Of a stretch of 64,000 nucleotides of DNA, positions 9,501-22,427 are shown piece by piece (position 1 is the first letter of the stretch; every line of letters starts with the position of its first letter). Origin of the DNA: Rhodococcus jostii NBRC 16295. Lineage in GTDB: Bacteria; Actinomycetota; Actinomycetes; Mycobacteriales; Mycobacteriaceae. The DNA lies in the NCBI RefSeq assembly GCF_001894825.1, contig NZ_BCWY01000004.1, positions 186,001-250,000 on the forward strand, given 5' to 3'. Made by a program: the position numbers and the translations under genes. The notes beneath the pieces are model-generated. The model saw nothing but the letters and a program-made list of their open reading frames with translations, was not told where the DNA came from and made no database searches.

Positions 9501-12500
9501 TTGTTGACGAACATCCCGACCAGTTCGTCGAGGGCCTGGTCCCCGCGCCCGGCGACGGGAGTGCCGATCACGATGTCGGTGGATCCGCCGAGTTTCCCGA
9601 GCAGCACCGCGAACACCGCGTGCACCACCATGAACGGGGTGACGGCATGGGTCGAAGCGGTGTGCACGATGTCGCGATACAGCTCGTCGTCGAGCGCGAA
9701 TTCGACTGTGCCGCCGCGGTGCGACGCCACCGCGGGATGTGGCCGGTCCGTCGGAAGAGGCAGTTGTTCCGGCGCCCCCGACAGCGTGTCCGACCAGTAC
9801 GACAGTTCCCGCGCAGCGACGGACCGGGGATCGTCGCGGTCGCCCAGTACCTCGTGCTGCCACAGGGTGTAGTCCGTGTACTGGACGGGCAGTTCGGCCC
9901 ACGGCGGTGCCGCACCGGAGATTCGTGCCTCGTAGGCGGTCATCAGATCGCGGACGAGCAACGGCACCGAGTAACCGTCCGCGCTGATGTGATGGACCAT
10001 GACGGCGAGGACCCACTCGTCGGGGGCCGGCGAGAACAGCCGGGCGCGGATCGGCGGTTCGGCGCCCAGCGTGAAACCCCGCGACACGAACGCCGCGACC
10101 CGTGCGGCCACGTCGCCGCGAGGGACGATCACCGGGGTGAGGGAGGGGGCGGCCCGCGACACCGGGACCACCTGCTGGTAGGCGACGCCGTCACTGTCGG
10201 GGTAGAGCGTGTGCAGCGGTTCGTGACGACCCACCACGTCGGCCACTGCGGCACCGAGGGCGGCGACGTCCAGCGACCCGGTGAGCCGCAACGCCATCGG
10301 GATGTTGTACTCGGGGGAGCCCGGGGCCAGCCGGGAGAGGAACCACAGTCGTTGCTGCGCCGGCGACAGCGGTATCCGCGGCGGACGTGGGCGCACGGTC
10401 AGGGCGGGGTGCGCCGCGCCGTCGGTCGGTTCGGTGACGGCCGCCGCGAGCGCGGAGACGGTGGGGGTGTCGAACACCACGCGCACGGGCACCGTCGTCT
10501 GCAGTGCGGCGCCGATCCGGGATGCGGCACGCGTGGCGGACAGGGACGTACCACCGAGGGCGAAGAAGTTCTCGTCGCGTCCGACGAGGTCGAGTCCGAG
10601 TACCTCGGCGAACACCGTCGCCACCACCCGTTCGGCGGGCGTGTGCGGTGCCTCGAAGGCCGTGGCCGGCGGTGTGGGGTCGGGCAGCGCCGCACGATCC
10701 AGTTTCCCGCTCCCGGTGAGCGGCACGGTATCCACCACGACCACGGTCGCGGGCACCAGTGCGGCGGGGAGCCGCGCTGCCAGGTAGCGGATCAGCTGCT
10801 CGGGATCGACTGTCTCGCTGGGTGCCGGGAGCACGTACGACACGAGCGCGTCGACGCCGTCCCGCAGTTCACGTACATCCGTGGCCGCGAACCGGACGCT
10901 CGGATGGGTGCGAAGGGTCGCGTCGATCTCGCCGAGTTCGATTCGGACACCGCGCAGTTCGATTTGCGTGTCGTTGCGGTACAGGTACTCGATCGACCCG
11001 TCGCGGTGCCACCGCCCCACATCACCCGTCCGGTACATCCGCTCCCCGGAGGAGTCGAACGGGCAGGCGACGAAGCGTGCGGCGGTCAGCGTAGGCCTGC
11101 GATGGTAGCCGCGGGCGACGCCCGGCCCGCAGATGTATAGTTCGCCGGCCACTCCCGTCGGCACCGGGTGCAGGCGCGAATCCAGCAGGAGGACCGCGGC
11201 GCCGCGAACCGGACGTCCGATGGTGACCGGGCCGCCGGCCGCCGACGGATCGCTGATGGTCGTCATCACCGTCGTCTCGGTGGGGCCGTAGCCGTTGAAC
11301 AGCGAGAGTTGCTTCTGTGCCGCCCAGACTGTCACGAGTTCCGGCGGGCACGGTTCGCCTCCCACCACGACAGCCCGGAGGTCGTGCAGGGCACGCGGGT
11401 CGACCGTCGCCAGCACCGTCGGTGTCGTGAACACGTGACTGACCCGCTCGGCGACCAGCAGGTCCGCGAGCTGGTCGTCGCCGTAGACGGTCGGTGGTGC
11501 GACCACCATGCAGGCGCCCGCACCGACGGCGAGCAGTATCTCCAGGACGGCGCCGTCGAAGCTGGGCGACGACGCGTGCAGGGTGCGCGACGACGCCGTC
11601 ACCGAATAGCGCTCACGCTGCTCGGCCGTGAAGTCGGCGAGCCCACGGTGGGTCACCACGACTCCCTTGGGGTTTCCCGTCGAACCGGACGTGTAGATCA
11701 CGTACGCCGGGTGGCGGACATCCAGCGGCTCGGAACGTTCGGCATCGGTGATCGGGGCCGAAGGCAGGCCGCGACTTTCGGTTCGGAAGGCGGGGTCGTC
11801 GAGCAGCAGCCAGTCCGTGGCGTCCGGCAGGGCCTCACGGTCCGCGACGGTTGTCAGGCCGAGGGCGGCACCGGAATCGTTCACCAGATACTCGACCCGC
11901 TGTGCGGGGTAGTGCGGGTCGACGGGGACGAAGGCGGCGCCGGTCTTCGCGACGGCCCACACCGACACGACGGACAGCAGCGACCGCGGCAGACCGAGTG
12001 CCACGAGCGTGTTGGGTCCCACCCCGCGCCGCATCAGTGCGCGCGCAAGCCGATTCGACTCGGCGTCGAGTTCCCGGTAGGTCATCGACCGGCCGCCGGC
12101 CGTCAACGCCGGACCCTCCGGATTATTGTCGGCGGCCGCAGCCATCAGGTCGGGCAGCGTCCGCTGCGGAAGCGACGGTGCACCGGCGTGCTGGGCCTCC
12201 TTCTCCTCGCGGTCGAGGAGGTCGATGTCACCGACCACGACGGACGGATGCGCGAGCGCGGCGCGGAGCACCCGCCGGAATCGATCCGCGAACCCCGACA
12301 CCGTGCTGTCGTCGAACAGATCGGTGGCGTAGGTGAAGACGCACGCGAGCGGTCCGGCGCCGTCGTCGTCGAACGATTCGCTGACCGTCAGCTGGAGGTC
12401 GAACTTGGCGGTGTTCGTGTCGATCTCGACGATCTGGGCGGAGACCTCCGGCAGGTCGACCGCGACCGGCGCCGTGTTGTGGTAGGCGAATGCCAGCTGG

Positions 12501-15500
12501 AACAGCGGATTGCGGCTGCGCGACCGAGCGGGCGCGACCGCCTCGACGACCTCCTCGAACGGGACGTCCGCGTGGGAGAACGCGTCGAGGTCGACGCCGC
12601 GCACCCGGTCGAGCACGTCGCCGAAGGTGCTGCTGCACGGAACGTCGGTCCGGAGTACCAGTGTGTTGACGAACATTCCGACGAGGTCGTCGAGCGCGCG
12701 GGGCCCGCGTCCTGCGATGGGCGTGCCGACGACGATGTCCGAGGTGCCGCTCAGCCTGGCCGCGAGGACGGCGAGCGCCGCGTGGAGCACCATGAACGGG
12801 GTGGCGGCGTGGGCGCGCGCGAGTGCACGAATCCGCCGATGCGTCTCGGCGTCGAGAGTGAATTCGACGTCGGCGCCGCGGTGCGTCGCGATGGCGGGAC
12901 GCGCCCGGTCGAACGGCAGAGGTAGCAGCTCGGGCATCCCGGACAGGGTCTGCGTCCACAACGGCAGGCTCCGCGGTCCGTCCTGCAGTTCACGCTGCCA
13001 GAGGGCGTAGTCGGCGTACCGGACGGGGAGAGGCGTCCACGCCGGATACTCACCGTGGGCCCGCGCGCGGTACGCCGCCATCACGTCGCGGGCCAGCGGT
13101 CCCAGCGAGAACCCGTCGGCGCTGATGTGATGGACGACGAGGGTCAGCACCCACTCGCTGTCGCTCACCGCGACGAGTTCGGTGCGAACCGGTGGTTCGG
13201 TGGTGAGGTCGAATCCCGCCGACACGAGGTCGCGCACCCGGGCGGTAGCGTCGGTCGTCTTCCGCACTACACACGGCGGCACGGCGGAGGCGGCCAGAAC
13301 GTGCTGGCAGGGGATGCCGTCGTGCTCGGGGTACACGGTGCGGAGCGGTTCGTGACGTTCGATCACGTCACCCACCGCCGCGCACAGTGCCGACTCGTCG
13401 AGCGTGCCGGTGAGGCGGAGCACGACGGGAATGGTGTCGGTGGCCGAGCGACCGTCGAGACGGTTCAGAAACCACAGTCGTTGCTGCGCGAGGGCGAGCG
13501 GAACGTGGGCTGCCGGGGCCCGGGGGATCAGCGGCGCGCGCTCGGTCTCGTGCGCCCGTTCCGCGAGGTGTTCGGACAGTCCCGCAACCGTCGGGTGCTC
13601 GAACAACTCCCGGAGCTCGAGGGAGGTCCCCAGGGCCGCCCCGACGCGGGCGGCGACCTGCGCCGCGGTCAACGAGTTTCCGCCGGCAGCAAAGAAGTTG
13701 ACGTTACGTCCCACCTGCCCGGCGCCGATCACCTCGGCGAACACGAACGCGACCACGTCCTCGACGGGGGTGGCGGGGGGATCGGAGACGGATCCCGCGG
13801 ATGCCGGGTCCGGTAGGGCCGCGCGATCCAGCTTTCCGCTGGTCGTGACGGGCAGTGCGGGCAGCGCAACGAACATCGAGGGAATCATGTAGGCCGGGAG
13901 CAGGCCCGCGAGGCGTTCGGCGATCCGCGTGTCGTCCAGGTGTTCACCCTCCGCGGCAACGACATAGGCGATCAGCCGATCTCCGGCGTCCGGGTGTCGC
14001 TGCACGGCGACCGCGGCGTGTTTCACCGCCGGATCGGATGTCAACGCGGCTTCGATCTCTCCGGGTTCGATGCGCTGGCCACGGAGCTTGATCTGGAAGT
14101 CGGTGCGCCCGAGGTATTCGAGCCGGCCGGTCTCGTTCCACCGGACCGCGTCTCCGGTGCGGTACATCCGTCCGCCCGTGCCGCCGTAGGGATCGGCGAC
14201 GAAGCGTTCGGCCGTCAAGTCGGGACGTCCGGCGTAGCCGCGCGCCACGTACGCACCGGCGAGGTACAACTCGCCCCTCGTCCCGACCGGCACCGGTCGC
14301 AGTCGACTGTCGAGTACATACGTACGTATGTTGTGGACAGGGCGGCCCAGAGCGACGACCCGACCGAAGTCGTTGCCGTCGACCGACTCCGAGGTTGCCA
14401 CCGCCACCTCACACGGGCCGTACCAGTTGAACAGCGCAGCGGCACTGTGCTCCGTGAACCGCGCTGCTGTCGCGGCTGACAGTGCCTCCCCTGCCGAGAA
14501 CACGCGGCGCAGCGTGGACGGCGTCCGGCGCCCGCACTGCTCCACGAAGGCGTCGAGCATCGACGGCACGACATGGAGAGTCGTGATCGACTCCTGCTCG
14601 ACGATCCGCGCCAGATAGCGCGGATCGCGGTGACCGCCGGGTTCGGCGATCACCACCCGCGCGCCGGTCTGCAGGGGCCACAACAGTTCCCACGCGGAGA
14701 TGTCGAACGTGAGCGGAGTCTTGTGCAGCACCGCATCGGAACCGTCGAGCGGCGTCAGCGTCTGCGCCCAGCGGAACTGGTTCACCATCATCGCGTGAGT
14801 CACCGTGACGCCCTTCGGCCGACCGGTCGAGCCGGACGTGAAGATGACGTACGCGGCGTTCGCCGGGCGCAGCGGCGAGTGTCGCGCGGAATCCGTCACC
14901 GGCGCAGAGTCGTACCCGGACACGTCGAGCAGATCGAGATCCACCACGGTCACTCCGTCCGGAGCCGTGCGATTCCCGGCACCGGCCGTGAGCAGCAGTG
15001 CGGGTGCGGCGGAGTCGACGACGAGCGCCGTGTGCGCGAACGGGTGCTCTGGGTCGACGGGAAGGTAGGCGCCGCCGGCCTTCAGCACCGCGTACAGTGC
15101 GACGAGTAGCTGAATCGAACGGGGAATCGACACGCCGACCACGGTTTCCGGTCCGACGCCCTTCGCCACGAGATACCGCGCGAGTCGATTCACCCGCACG
15201 TCGAACTCGGCGTACGTCAACCGATCTGCACCGAAGACCACCGCCACGGCAGCGGGCGAGCCAGCCACCTGCGCGTCGAACAGGTCGACCAGGGTGTCCG
15301 GCGGCACCGGCACGTCCGTCGCGTTCCAGGTGCGCAGAACCGTGTCCTTCTCCACCTCGCCGAGAAGGTCGAACGTGCCGATTGCCAGGTGGGGGTCCCT
15401 GCCGATGTGCTCGAGTGCGCGGCCCACCCTCGCCAGCAGGGCAACCCCGTCGTACCGGTGTGACCGGCACTGCGCCGTCAGCCGCAGGGTCCCGGTCACC

Positions 15501-18500
15501 GTCGCCGCGAGTGTCACTGCATAGTGCGAGGAATCGTGTGCGCGCACTGCGTCCAGCGTGACGCCGTCCACGGGTTCCGACTGCCCGCTCCGGTCGATGG
15601 GGTACGACTCGAACGCGACCAGCGTGTCGAAGAGCGGAGCCACACCGACCGCCCTCTGGATGTCCGCAAGCCCCAGGTAGTGGTGCTCGAGGAGCCCGAC
15701 GTGGCCGGCCTGCAGGCGGGCGAGCAGGGTGGCGGCATCGACGTCGGGGTCGAGCGGGATGCGCACGGGAACGGTGTTGACGAACAACCCCACCGCGTTC
15801 TCCACGCCGGTGAGTTCCGGGGGTCTACCGGAGACGGTCGCGCCGATCACGACTTCTTCCCGGCCCGTCGCCTGCCCGAGAACGATTCCCCACGCGGCCT
15901 GGACAACTGTGCTCAACGTGACCCCGAGTTCTGTCGCACGTGCCGTCAGCGCCCGGGTGTCCTCCTCACTCAACTCCAGCACGGCCTCCGACGTGGCGAC
16001 GGTGCGCTCGGTGGGTGCGGCGGCAGCGATGCCGTCGAGCGCCGAGGCCCACGCCCGCATCGAAACTTCGGTGTCCCGGGTCGCGAGCCACTCGAGGAAT
16101 CCGCGGTACGGGCTCGCATCCGGCGGCTCGGTGCGGATCTCGCCGTGCCGGTACGCGCTGAAGACTTCGCGCATCAGCAACGGCATGGACCAGCCGTCGA
16201 GCACGATGTGGTGGCTGGTGATCGCCAGTTCGGCGCGGTTCGGGCCTCGCGACAGCAGGGTGAACCGAATCAGCGGTGGGGCAGACAGGTCGAAGCGGGT
16301 GGTGCGGTCCTCGACGAGGATCTTCTCGGGGTCATCCGTGAGGTCGATCTGCCGCCAGCGCAACGGCACCTCGTGGAGCACGAGTTGCGCGGGGACGCCG
16401 CGGCCGTCGCGCACGAAGGCGGTGCGCAGATTCGCGTGCCCCGCGACGACGGCGGCGCACGCGTTTCGGAGTCGCTCGGGGTCGAGGTGCCCGGACAGGG
16501 TCAGGATCACCTGCAGCGCATACGGATCGGCGTCGGAGCCGGTGAGCGCCGCGTGGAACGACAGCCCCGACTGCAACGGCGTCAGCGGCCACACGTCGAG
16601 CAGTCCGGGATACTCGCGTTCCCAGGCGTCGATGTCGGCCCGGTCGACCGCGACGAGCGGCAGATCGGAGGGGGTCAGCCCACTGCCGTGCGGAGAACGC
16701 GCCACCGCGGCGAGGGCGGTGAGCGCCTGCACCCACAGGTCGGCCAGCTGCTGAATCTCCTCGGCTGGAATCGCACCCGCCGGGAACGCGAAGGTGGTGT
16801 CGAGGACGCCGTCGGTCGTGGACGCGGTGATGTCGATCAGCGCGGTGACCTGCATCGACGGCTCGGCCGACGAGAACACGGCGGTGCCGTCCCGCACCGG
16901 CCGCCAGTCCCGTTCGGTGTCCGCGGTGTCGAGCCGGCCGAGGTAGTTGAACGCGATCTGGCCCTCGGGCCGCTCACGCAACTGCCGCGCCGTGGCGTCC
17001 CCGAAGTACCGCAGCAGCCCGTAGCCGATGCCCTTGTCGGGAACGGCGCGCAGTTGTTCCTTCACCGCCTTGATCGCGACGCTCGCGGAAGGGCCGCCGG
17101 CGAAGGCCTCGTCCAGGTCGACGCCCGTGATGTCGAGGCGGATCGGAAAGATGCTGGTGAACCACCCCACGGTCCGGGAGACGTCTGCCCCGGGCAGTAC
17201 GGATTCCTCACGGCCGTGGCCCTCGAGCCTGATCAAAGGCACGGTCGGCGGCCGCCGCCGATTGCGCTGCCACTGCGCCAGCGCGAGGGCGAGTGCGGTG
17301 AGCAGTGCGTCGTTGACGTCGCAGTGGAAGGCGGCCGGGAGGTCGGTGAGCAACGAGCGCGTTGCAGACACTTCCGTGTGAATCCGCTCGACGGTCGCAT
17401 TGACGTCGCGCGCCGCGTCGAGTGGTCGCGTCCCGAGCGGCGGCTTCTCGCCACCGGTCACGTCTCGCCAGAAGGTCAGCTCCGACGTCCTGCCGGGTCG
17501 CTGCGCCTCGTCGGCCAGTCCGTGCGACCACCGGCGCAGGGAGGTGCCGATCGCGGGCAGGTCGGGCGGCGCTCCCGCCTCCCTGTGTGCCCACGCGGCG
17601 GTGAGGTCGCCGATCAGGATTCGCCACGAGACGCCGTCGATCACCAGGTGGTGGGCGACGAGCAGGAGCCGCCCCCGACTGTCCGGTCCGCTGTCGAGCC
17701 AGACGCACTGCATCATCACGCCCGCAGCCGGATTCAACCGTCGGGTCGCGGCGTCGTGCTCGTCCCGGGTGCGTTGCGCCGGATCGGAGTGTTCGGGTAG
17801 CGGGACCCGGCGGATCGTGCCTTCCGGCACCGGTGCGCCGACCGGGCTCGCGGTGAGAAACACGGTCCCGTCCGATTGGCGAATCAGCCGCGTCCGCAGC
17901 GCGTCGTGCCGGTCGACTACGGCGCCGATCACCCCGCGCAGTCGCTCGGCGTCGATTCCGCGTGGCAATTCCACCACCACGGCCTGTGCGTAGCGGTCGA
18001 TGTCGCGGACCCTGTCGAGAAGGAATCGGGCCGCCGGGGTGAGCGGCATGTCGCCGATCCCGCCGCCGGGAAGCTCCTCGAGGGTGGGCCGGTCGAGCGC
18101 GGCGCGGTCGGCGATCACACCGAGACGGGAGACCGTCCGCTGCTCGAACACATCGCGCGGACTGAACGTGATTCCCGCACTCCGTGCCCGGGACGCCAAT
18201 TGGATGGCCATGATGCTGTCGCCGCCGAGTGCGAAGAACGAGTCGTCCACACCGAAATCGGAGGTCCCGAGGATGTCGGCGTAGATGCCGTGGAGCGTCC
18301 GTTCACGCGCAGTGGCCGGGGCGGTCCGGGTAGCCGATCGGGGACCGCTCGCGGGCAGAGCGCTGCGGTCCACCTTGCCCGACGGGGTCAGCGGGATGTT
18401 GCGCAGCGCGACGACGGCGGCCGGCACGACCTGCGGGGGCAGTTCGGCGGTGAGGTAGGAAAGCAGTTCCTGCTCGGTCACGTCGTCGGCGCCCACCACG

Positions 18501-21178
18501 TACGACATGAGCTGATCACCGGCGGCCTGCGAGCGAATCACGGTGACGGCGAAGCGAACCGACGGATGGCGGCGCAGGGCCGCGTCGACCTCGCCGGGTT
18601 CGACGCGCAGACCGCGGAGATTCACCTGTTCGTCGCTGCGGCCGAGGTACTCGAGTTCGTGGTCGCGGGTCCACCGGACGGTGTCGCCGGTACGGTACAC
18701 GCGGGTGCCCGGCGGCCCGTACGGATCGGCGACGAACCGTTCCGACGTCTGCCGCGCCTTGCGGTGGTACCCGCGGGCCAGAGCCGTCCCCGCGACGTAC
18801 AACTCGCCGACCACACCGACCGGGACCGGGCGGAGCCGGTGGTCGAGGACCACCGCTCGCGTCCCGCGGATCGGCCGGCCGATGGTGACCGGACCGGCCG
18901 CGGGGAGGGGATCGCTGACGGTCGCCATCACGGTGGTCTCCGCCGGGCCGTACGCGTCGACGACCGTGCATCGGGTGGCCCACCGGGACAACAGTTCCGG
19001 TGGGCACGCTTCACCGGCAACGGCCAGTGTGCGCAGGCCTCCGACTTCGCCGGGGTCCATCGACGCCAGGACCGACGGTGTGATCACCGCGTGGGTGATG
19101 CGTTCGGTGGTCATCAGTTGCGCGAGTGGTGATCCACCGTAGACCGTGGGTGGGGCGACGACGAGAGTGGCGGCGGAGCCGAAGGCCATCAGCATCTCGA
19201 AGATCGACGCGTCGAAGCTCGGCGACGCGACGTGCAGAACCCGCGCGGCGGCGTCGAGGTCGAGGTGCGTGCGCTGAGCGGCCACGAGGTTGGCGATCCC
19301 GCGGTGGGTGACCGCCACCCCTTTGGGGACGCCGGTCGATCCCGACGTGTAGATGAGGTAGGCGACGTCGTCGAGTCGTGTTGCCGGTGTGCGTGACTCG
19401 GGTGCGGCGGTACCGACCGCGTCTTCGAGCAGGAGCCATTCGGTCGTCGCCGGCACGGTGTCGGCGTACTCCGCGCAGGTCAACCCGACTGTCGCCCGCG
19501 CGTCGTCGAGCATGTGCCGCACCCGCGCGACCGGGTAGTTCGGATCCACCGGCAGGAAGGCGGCCCCCGTCTTCGCGACGGCCCAGACCGCGCACACGTA
19601 GTCGGGGGACCGTGGCAGAGCCACCGCGACGATGTCGCCGGACCCGACGCCGAACCGTGCCAGCATCGCAGCGATCCGGTCCGATCGCCCGTCGAGTTCG
19701 CGGTAGCTGATCGTGTGGCCCGCGCTGACGACGGCGGTCGCGTCCGGATCCTGTGCGGCGGAAGCGCGGAACACGTCGGCGAGCGTGACGGGCGCGATGT
19801 CGGGAGGTCCGGTGAAGGGGACCAGCGCAGTCGTTTCGTCCTCCGTGAGGACCGGGAGTTCGCCGACCGGGAGGGACGCATCGGCGTCGAGGAAATGCCG
19901 GAAGAACCGCAGGAACCTCGTGTGGTGTCTCTCCACGTCCTCCTGCGAATACATACGCGGATTCGCCTTGAAGTCGAGGTGCACTTGTCCTCGGGGCCCA
20001 TACCGGCAGAGGTTGACGAGGAGGTCCTCGATCGGACCCGAAGACAGCACATGCAAGTGGCCCGTCAGCGAGCCGAGTTCGATCTCCTCGGGGAACAGCA
20101 TGATGTTGACGGCGGGGCCGAACAGTCGGGGCTCGGACGGCGCGCCCCCGTGGTCTGCGCGGATGTCCTCGTGCCGGTAACGCTGATGCCGCAACGCGCC
20201 GGACATCGCGAGGCGCGTGCGGGACACCAGATCGCCGACCGTCGCCGTCCCCGCAGACGCGATGCGCAGCGGCACCACATTCGACACCATGCCACCGGAC
20301 CGGAGCAGGGCCGCCGTCGTGCGGGCCGACACCGGCAGGCTGAGCGTGACATCGTCCTCGCCGCTCATCCTCGCCACATACCCGGCGACCGCACCGACGG
20401 TGAGCGTCGCGGGATTGACTCCGTGCGCCGCCGCGCACTTCTCGAGCCGATCGACAGTCTCGGTGGTCAACGTTCCGCCCACATCCCGGGAACCGGCGGT
20501 CGCCGGAGCGGAGCCGCGCGCCAGGGAACTCGCATGCGTGACGCCGCGCATCGTCTCGGACCAGTAGTCCCGGTCGGCCACCCAGCGTGCGGAGTCGCGG
20601 TAGCCGATCTCGAGTTCGTGAATGCGGCGAACACCGAGGGCCCTGCTCGGGGGCAGCGGCAGGCCACGCACCGCGGCGGAGTAGAGCGCGGCGATCCGAT
20701 AGACCATCGTGACGGAGCCGTAACCGTCCAAGGCGATGTGGTGGGCGCGTGAATACCAGAAATAGTGGTTCTCCCCGACGTGGAGAAGAAACGAGACCGT
20801 CAGGCGGTCACGCCGGATGTCGATCGGCGCGACGGTCTCGGTGCGCATCCACACGTGCGCCGACGCCGCGGGATCCGGCGCGTCCCGGAAATCGACGTAG
20901 CCCACAGTGGCACCCACGCTCGAATCCACCCATTGCACAGGTTCCCCGTCGGTCTCGGAGATCTTCAGGAAGAACGATTCGAACTCGGCCGCCGCCCGCA
21001 CACACGCCGAGGTCAGGGCGTCACGGTTCAGCTCACCGCGGATGTCGACATACTGGGCAACGGACACGGGAACCGCGGGGTCGACGTGCTGCGCGAGCCA
21101 CATCCCCCTCTGCGCGGGTGACAGCGGGAAGGCGTGCGCAGACGAGTCTCCGGAACCAACCGAGGTCGGTGAACTCAT
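6461..21178 (-). CDS. Four-module non-ribosomal peptide synthetase with C-terminal thioesterase
   Basis: A single 4905-residue enzyme. Module 1 has a starter-type C domain (16-440; HHIALDG near 146), A (463-940; TSGSTG near 611), T (GGDS near 988) and E (about 1030-1490; HHLVIDG near 1180). Module 2 has C (from ~1530; HHIVLDG ~1658), A (1963-2450) and T (~2501). Module 3 has C (~2566; HHISADG ~2686), A (3011-3495) and T (~3545). Module 4 has C (~3611; HHISADG ~3731), A (4062-4546), T (~4601) and TE (~4665-4890; GYSVGG ~4738). The predicted product is a tetrapeptide whose first residue is D-configured, released by TE. The first C domain closely resembles that of EntF, so an acyl or aryl starter supplied in trans is plausible. 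Adenylation specificity codes read by eye are DAFVAAAVMK, DIWHFAWVAK, DGLFVGGVMK and DARYSGEVAK, and I recognise none with confidence. No MbtH, transporter, starter-loading or tailoring gene adjoins it. Confidence 0.95.
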   Translation of the reverse strand: MSSPTSVGSGDSSAHAFPLSPAQRGMWLAQHVDPAVPVSVAQYVDIRGELNRDALTSACVRAAAEFESFFLKISETDGEPVQWVDSSVGATVGYVDFRDAPDPAASAHVWMRTETVAPIDIRRDRLTVSFLLHVGENHYFWYSRAHHIALDGYGSVTMVYRIAALYSAAVRGLPLPPSRALGVRRIHELEIGYRDSARWVADRDYWSETMRGVTHASSLARGSAPATAGSRDVGGTLTTETVDRLEKCAAAHGVNPATLTVGAVAGYVARMSGEDDVTLSLPVSARTTAALLRSGGMVSNVVPLRIASAGTATVGDLVSRTRLAMSGALRHQRYRHEDIRADHGGAPSEPRLFGPAVNIMLFPEEIELGSLTGHLHVLSSGPIEDLLVNLCRYGPRGQVHLDFKANPRMYSQEDVERHHTRFLRFFRHFLDADASLPVGELPVLTEDETTALVPFTGPPDIAPVTLADVFRASAAQDPDATAVVSAGHTISYRELDGRSDRIAAMLARFGVGSGDIVAVALPRSPDYVCAVWAVAKTGAAFLPVDPNYPVARVRHMLDDARATVGLTCAEYADTVPATTEWLLLEDAVGTAAPESRTPATRLDDVAYLIYTSGSTGVPKGVAVTHRGIANLVAAQRTHLDLDAAARVLHVASPSFDASIFEMLMAFGSAATLVVAPPTVYGGSPLAQLMTTERITHAVITPSVLASMDPGEVGGLRTLAVAGEACPPELLSRWATRCTVVDAYGPAETTVMATVSDPLPAAGPVTIGRPIRGTRAVVLDHRLRPVPVGVVGELYVAGTALARGYHRKARQTSERFVADPYGPPGTRVYRTGDTVRWTRDHELEYLGRSDEQVNLRGLRVEPGEVDAALRRHPSVRFAVTVIRSQAAGDQLMSYVVGADDVTEQELLSYLTAELPPQVVPAAVVALRNIPLTPSGKVDRSALPASGPRSATRTAPATARERTLHGIYADILGTSDFGVDDSFFALGGDSIMAIQLASRARSAGITFSPRDVFEQRTVSRLGVIADRAALDRPTLEELPGGGIGDMPLTPAARFLLDRVRDIDRYAQAVVVELPRGIDAERLRGVIGAVVDRHDALRTRLIRQSDGTVFLTASPVGAPVPEGTIRRVPLPEHSDPAQRTRDEHDAATRRLNPAAGVMMQCVWLDSGPDSRGRLLLVAHHLVIDGVSWRILIGDLTAAWAHREAGAPPDLPAIGTSLRRWSHGLADEAQRPGRTSELTFWRDVTGGEKPPLGTRPLDAARDVNATVERIHTEVSATRSLLTDLPAAFHCDVNDALLTALALALAQWQRNRRRPPTVPLIRLEGHGREESVLPGADVSRTVGWFTSIFPIRLDITGVDLDEAFAGGPSASVAIKAVKEQLRAVPDKGIGYGLLRYFGDATARQLRERPEGQIAFNYLGRLDTADTERDWRPVRDGTAVFSSAEPSMQVTALIDITASTTDGVLDTTFAFPAGAIPAEEIQQLADLWVQALTALAAVARSPHGSGLTPSDLPLVAVDRADIDAWEREYPGLLDVWPLTPLQSGLSFHAALTGSDADPYALQVILTLSGHLDPERLRNACAAVVAGHANLRTAFVRDGRGVPAQLVLHEVPLRWRQIDLTDDPEKILVEDRTTRFDLSAPPLIRFTLLSRGPNRAELAITSHHIVLDGWSMPLLMREVFSAYRHGEIRTEPPDASPYRGFLEWLATRDTEVSMRAWASALDGIAAAAPTERTVATSEAVLELSEEDTRALTARATELGVTLSTVVQAAWGIVLGQATGREEVVIGATVSGRPPELTGVENAVGLFVNTVPVRIPLDPDVDAATLLARLQAGHVGLLEHHYLGLADIQRAVGVAPLFDTLVAFESYPIDRSGQSEPVDGVTLDAVRAHDSSHYAVTLAATVTGTLRLTAQCRSHRYDGVALLARVGRALEHIGRDPHLAIGTFDLLGEVEKDTVLRTWNATDVPVPPDTLVDLFDAQVAGSPAAVAVVFGADRLTYAEFDVRVNRLARYLVAKGVGPETVVGVSIPRSIQLLVALYAVLKAGGAYLPVDPEHPFAHTALVVDSAAPALLLTAGAGNRTAPDGVTVVDLDLLDVSGYDSAPVTDSARHSPLRPANAAYVIFTSGSTGRPKGVTVTHAMMVNQFRWAQTLTPLDGSDAVLHKTPLTFDISAWELLWPLQTGARVVIAEPGGHRDPRYLARIVEQESITTLHVVPSMLDAFVEQCGRRTPSTLRRVFSAGEALSAATAARFTEHSAAALFNWYGPCEVAVATSESVDGNDFGRVVALGRPVHNIRTYVLDSRLRPVPVGTRGELYLAGAYVARGYAGRPDLTAERFVADPYGGTGGRMYRTGDAVRWNETGRLEYLGRTDFQIKLRGQRIEPGEIEAALTSDPAVKHAAVAVQRHPDAGDRLIAYVVAAEGEHLDDTRIAERLAGLLPAYMIPSMFVALPALPVTTSGKLDRAALPDPASAGSVSDPPATPVEDVVAFVFAEVIGAGQVGRNVNFFAAGGNSLTAAQVAARVGAALGTSLELRELFEHPTVAGLSEHLAERAHETERAPLIPRAPAAHVPLALAQQRLWFLNRLDGRSATDTIPVVLRLTGTLDESALCAAVGDVIERHEPLRTVYPEHDGIPCQHVLAASAVPPCVVRKTTDATARVRDLVSAGFDLTTEPPVRTELVAVSDSEWVLTLVVHHISADGFSLGPLARDVMAAYRARAHGEYPAWTPLPVRYADYALWQRELQDGPRSLPLWTQTLSGMPELLPLPFDRARPAIATHRGADVEFTLDAETHRRIRALARAHAATPFMVLHAALAVLAARLSGTSDIVVGTPIAGRGPRALDDLVGMFVNTLVLRTDVPCSSTFGDVLDRVRGVDLDAFSHADVPFEEVVEAVAPARSRSRNPLFQLAFAYHNTAPVAVDLPEVSAQIVEIDTNTAKFDLQLTVSESFDDDGAGPLACVFTYATDLFDDSTVSGFADRFRRVLRAALAHPSVVVGDIDLLDREEKEAQHAGAPSLPQRTLPDLMAAAADNNPEGPALTAGGRSMTYRELDAESNRLARALMRRGVGPNTLVALGLPRSLLSVVSVWAVAKTGAAFVPVDPHYPAQRVEYLVNDSGAALGLTTVADREALPDATDWLLLDDPAFRTESRGLPSAPITDAERSEPLDVRHPAYVIYTSGSTGNPKGVVVTHRGLADFTAEQRERYSVTASSRTLHASSPSFDGAVLEILLAVGAGACMVVAPPTVYGDDQLADLLVAERVSHVFTTPTVLATVDPRALHDLRAVVVGGEPCPPELVTVWAAQKQLSLFNGYGPTETTVMTTISDPSAAGGPVTIGRPVRGAAVLLLDSRLHPVPTGVAGELYICGPGVARGYHRRPTLTAARFVACPFDSSGERMYRTGDVGRWHRDGSIEYLYRNDTQIELRGVRIELGEIDATLRTHPSVRFAATDVRELRDGVDALVSYVLPAPSETVDPEQLIRYLAARLPAALVPATVVVVDTVPLTGSGKLDRAALPDPTPPATAFEAPHTPAERVVATVFAEVLGLDLVGRDENFFALGGTSLSATRAASRIGAALQTTVPVRVVFDTPTVSALAAAVTEPTDGAAHPALTVRPRPPRIPLSPAQQRLWFLSRLAPGSPEYNIPMALRLTGSLDVAALGAAVADVVGRHEPLHTLYPDSDGVAYQQVVPVSRAAPSLTPVIVPRGDVAARVAAFVSRGFTLGAEPPIRARLFSPAPDEWVLAVMVHHISADGYSVPLLVRDLMTAYEARISGAAPPWAELPVQYTDYTLWQHEVLGDRDDPRSVAARELSYWSDTLSGAPEQLPLPTDRPHPAVASHRGGTVEFALDDELYRDIVHTASTHAVTPFMVVHAVFAVLLGKLGGSTDIVIGTPVAGRGDQALDELVGMFVNNLVLRTEVIPAESFAELLGRVREDDLDAFAHSTVPFETVVEVLDPARSRARNPLFQVALAFQNLDHTPLTLPGLRVSEMSPPTRSARFDLQLTVAADPDPSTERTRRTAVFTYATDLFDHHTVVEIGERFVRTLSESVAQPDLAVGDLALLDPHPDVPAAVPSSGETLVDLFDRQVAATPDATAVVSGEHELTYRELDEAVNRLARHLIASDVGPESMVGMAIRRSVELLVGMYAVAKTGAAYVPIDPDHPAQRNAEVIRSSGARVVLTTERDRFDISDVLPSETRLFVVDRLDLAEEDASPISHRDRIAPLRDRNPAYVIHTSGSTGTPKGVVVTHAAVVSFLRWRQDADPLGSDDTVMLKLQYTFDASVREFWWPLIAGARLVIARPDGHRDPRHLADLIGRHRVTAGYFLPLMLAEILAIPDADLTSLRQVSCGGETLPPGTAHNFHARCPEAVLYNEYGPTETAVAVTRAVVGTVDATVPIGVPQNGIGVLVLDSRLHPVPVGVPGELYLAGAQLARGYLGQPGVTAHRFPAAPWGPPGTRMYRTGDVVRRRRDGTIEYLGRRDLQVKIRGQRVELQEIEAALRRHHAVAQSAAAVYESPNTGVRLVGYVVPRPGTVVDTRAVSAELAQRLPRYMVPNQIVVLESLPSTLHGKLDRRALPDPGVPRAQRFRPPTTRTEKLVTAVFADVLGAGLVGLDDNFFELGGNSLSATRAASRLHATTNVEVRLEWFFTDATAEGIAGRVSSSFAAATDASTALGVLLPLHPDGSREPLFCIHPAIGLSWCYSGLSAHLGADRPVYGVQSPAVTVPGERFTTISQRAHRYVEEIRRVQPRGPYHLLGYSVGGVIAHAMAVELRSLGEEVGLLTMIDSYASAERDTPAPTLPELLREFGGDVEEQLGPEHLTRLYEDYVDVIDSAADFVPERFDGNLLFFGASEDASQPVAASATWRPWIAGDVIAHTVDHPHAQMTDPAALAVIGPILAEHLGGASAPDGAENPPATQREAAHRHE

Positions 21179-21313
21179 CGCTGACTTCTCTCACGCATCC
21201 GTCCCCGCACGACGCTGCTAGCCGAGGTACCTCCACTCAGGAGTCTGCCCCAGATTTCTAGGAGATTGCTTAGAAACCTCTAGATAGTGCTACTGCCGGT
21301 TGCAGATGAACGA
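21179..21313 (-). promoter_or_regulatory. Leader between gpsA and the NRPS gene
   Basis: 135 bp separate the gpsA stop from the NRPS start on the same strand. A purine-rich GAGAGAAG lies just before the NRPS ATG and is a plausible ribosome site. The stretch is locally AT-richer, with several TCTAG elements (for example around 21258 and 21279), but I could not define a promoter. I looked for a DmdR/IdeR iron box (TTAGGTTAGGCTAACCTAA-like) and found none. The NRPS may be read through from gpsA or from a promoter here. Confidence 0.35.
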
Positions 21314-22321
21314 TTACGCCACCTCGTCCTCTCCGCCGGCAGCGACTTTCCGCAGGCCACGATAGGCGCCTTCCGGAGTCTGCCGCCCCGCGACCACAGC
21401 TTCGACCTCGGCGGCGATGGGCATGTCCACGTTGTAATCGCGGGCCAACTCCATCACCGTCGGGGCAGTCTTGACGCCCTCAGCCACCTGCCCCAGCTTG
21501 GCGACAGCCTCGTCGACCGTCATGCCGCGCGCAATGAACTCACCCACCCGCCGGTTGCGCGAACTCGGGGCCATGCACGTGGCGATCAGGTCGCCCACCC
21601 CGGTGAGTCCCGCGAACGTCCGCGGATTCGCTCCCATCGCCTCACCCAGCCGGGTCATCTCCGCCAGCCCGCGTGCCAGGACCATCGCGCGCGTGTTGTC
21701 GCCGACGTCCAGCCCGTCGGCCATTCCCGACGCGATGGCCACGATGTTCTTCAGCACACCACCGAGTTCGCAGCCCAGCACATCGGTGTTGCGGTACACG
21801 CGGAACACGGCGGACGCGAACAACGGCTGCAACGCAGTCGCCACCCGGACGTCCTGCGTGGCGACGACCGATGCCGCAGCAAGTCCGTCGACGATCTCCC
21901 GCGCAATGTTGGGGCCCGCGAGAAGTCCGACCGGATGACCGGGCAGGCATTCGGCGATCACCTCGGTGGGACGCAACCGGGTTCCCGGCTCGAGCCCCTT
22001 CGCCAACGACAGCACCGGCACCCACGCCCGGACCTCGTTGGTGATCTGGGCGAGCGTGCTGCGGACCGCATGCGACGGCACCCCCACCACCAGGACGTCG
22101 GCTTCCTGCGCGGCCTCCACCAAATCGGCCGTGGACCGCATGGAGTCGGGGAGCGGGCGGTCGCCGAGGTAGCGGGAATTGCGGTGCTCGGAGTTGATCT
22201 CGTCCGCGGTTTCCGTGCTTCGCGCCCACAGCAGCGTCGGTGTGTTGTGGGCGGCCAGACCGGCCACCGTCGTTCCCCACGAACCGGCGCCGAGCACGAC
22301 GACACGTACCGGCCGGGCCAT
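21314..22321 (-). CDS. gpsA: NAD(P)H-dependent glycerol-3-phosphate dehydrogenase
   Basis: This is a 335-residue cytoplasmic enzyme that reduces dihydroxyacetone phosphate to sn-glycerol 3-phosphate for phospholipid synthesis. The N-terminal Rossmann motif [13 protein letters not shown] is at residues 8-20. The conserved [10 protein letters not shown] segment is near 124, [10 protein letters not shown] near 155, and the catalytic-lysine region [15 protein letters not shown] near 205. [12 protein letters not shown] near 260 and GVKTA near 303 complete the family pattern at normal length. It is upstream of, and on the same strand as, the NRPS gene (135 bp gap). A functional link to the peptide, such as glycerol-phosphate supply, is possible but only inferred from position. 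Many actinobacteria carry two gpsA copies, and which copy this is cannot be told. Confidence 0.92.
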   Translation of the reverse strand: MARPVRVVVLGAGSWGTTVAGLAAHNTPTLLWARSTETADEINSEHRNSRYLGDRPLPDSMRSTADLVEAAQEADVLVVGVPSHAVRSTLAQITNEVRAWVPVLSLAKGLEPGTRLRPTEVIAECLPGHPVGLLAGPNIAREIVDGLAAASVVATQDVRVATALQPLFASAVFRVYRNTDVLGCELGGVLKNIVAIASGMADGLDVGDNTRAMVLARGLAEMTRLGEAMGANPRTFAGLTGVGDLIATCMAPSSRNRRVGEFIARGMTVDEAVAKLGQVAEGVKTAPTVMELARDYNVDMPIAAEVEAVVAGRQTPEGAYRGLRKVAAGGEDEVA

Positions 22322-22427
22322 TACCGATCACCCATCGAACTGATGCTGTCCATGACATCCAGCGTGGCACTTGCCGGGCGTTCACGAAGCTGATTCGGCA
22401 AGTCCCGGTGGCCGCTAACATCCATTC

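Noticed and set aside
8288-17800. Long plus-strand open frames (950, 585 and 758 codons) within the NRPS region
   Set aside because: They are antisense shadows of the NRPS gene caused by high GC at codon third positions. Their translations are arginine- and glycine-rich with no domain, while the minus strand shows ordered NRPS motifs throughout.
21179-21313. Possible iron box upstream of the NRPS
   Set aside because: No 19-bp IdeR/DmdR-like palindrome is present, so I do not call the NRPS an iron-regulated siderophore synthetase.
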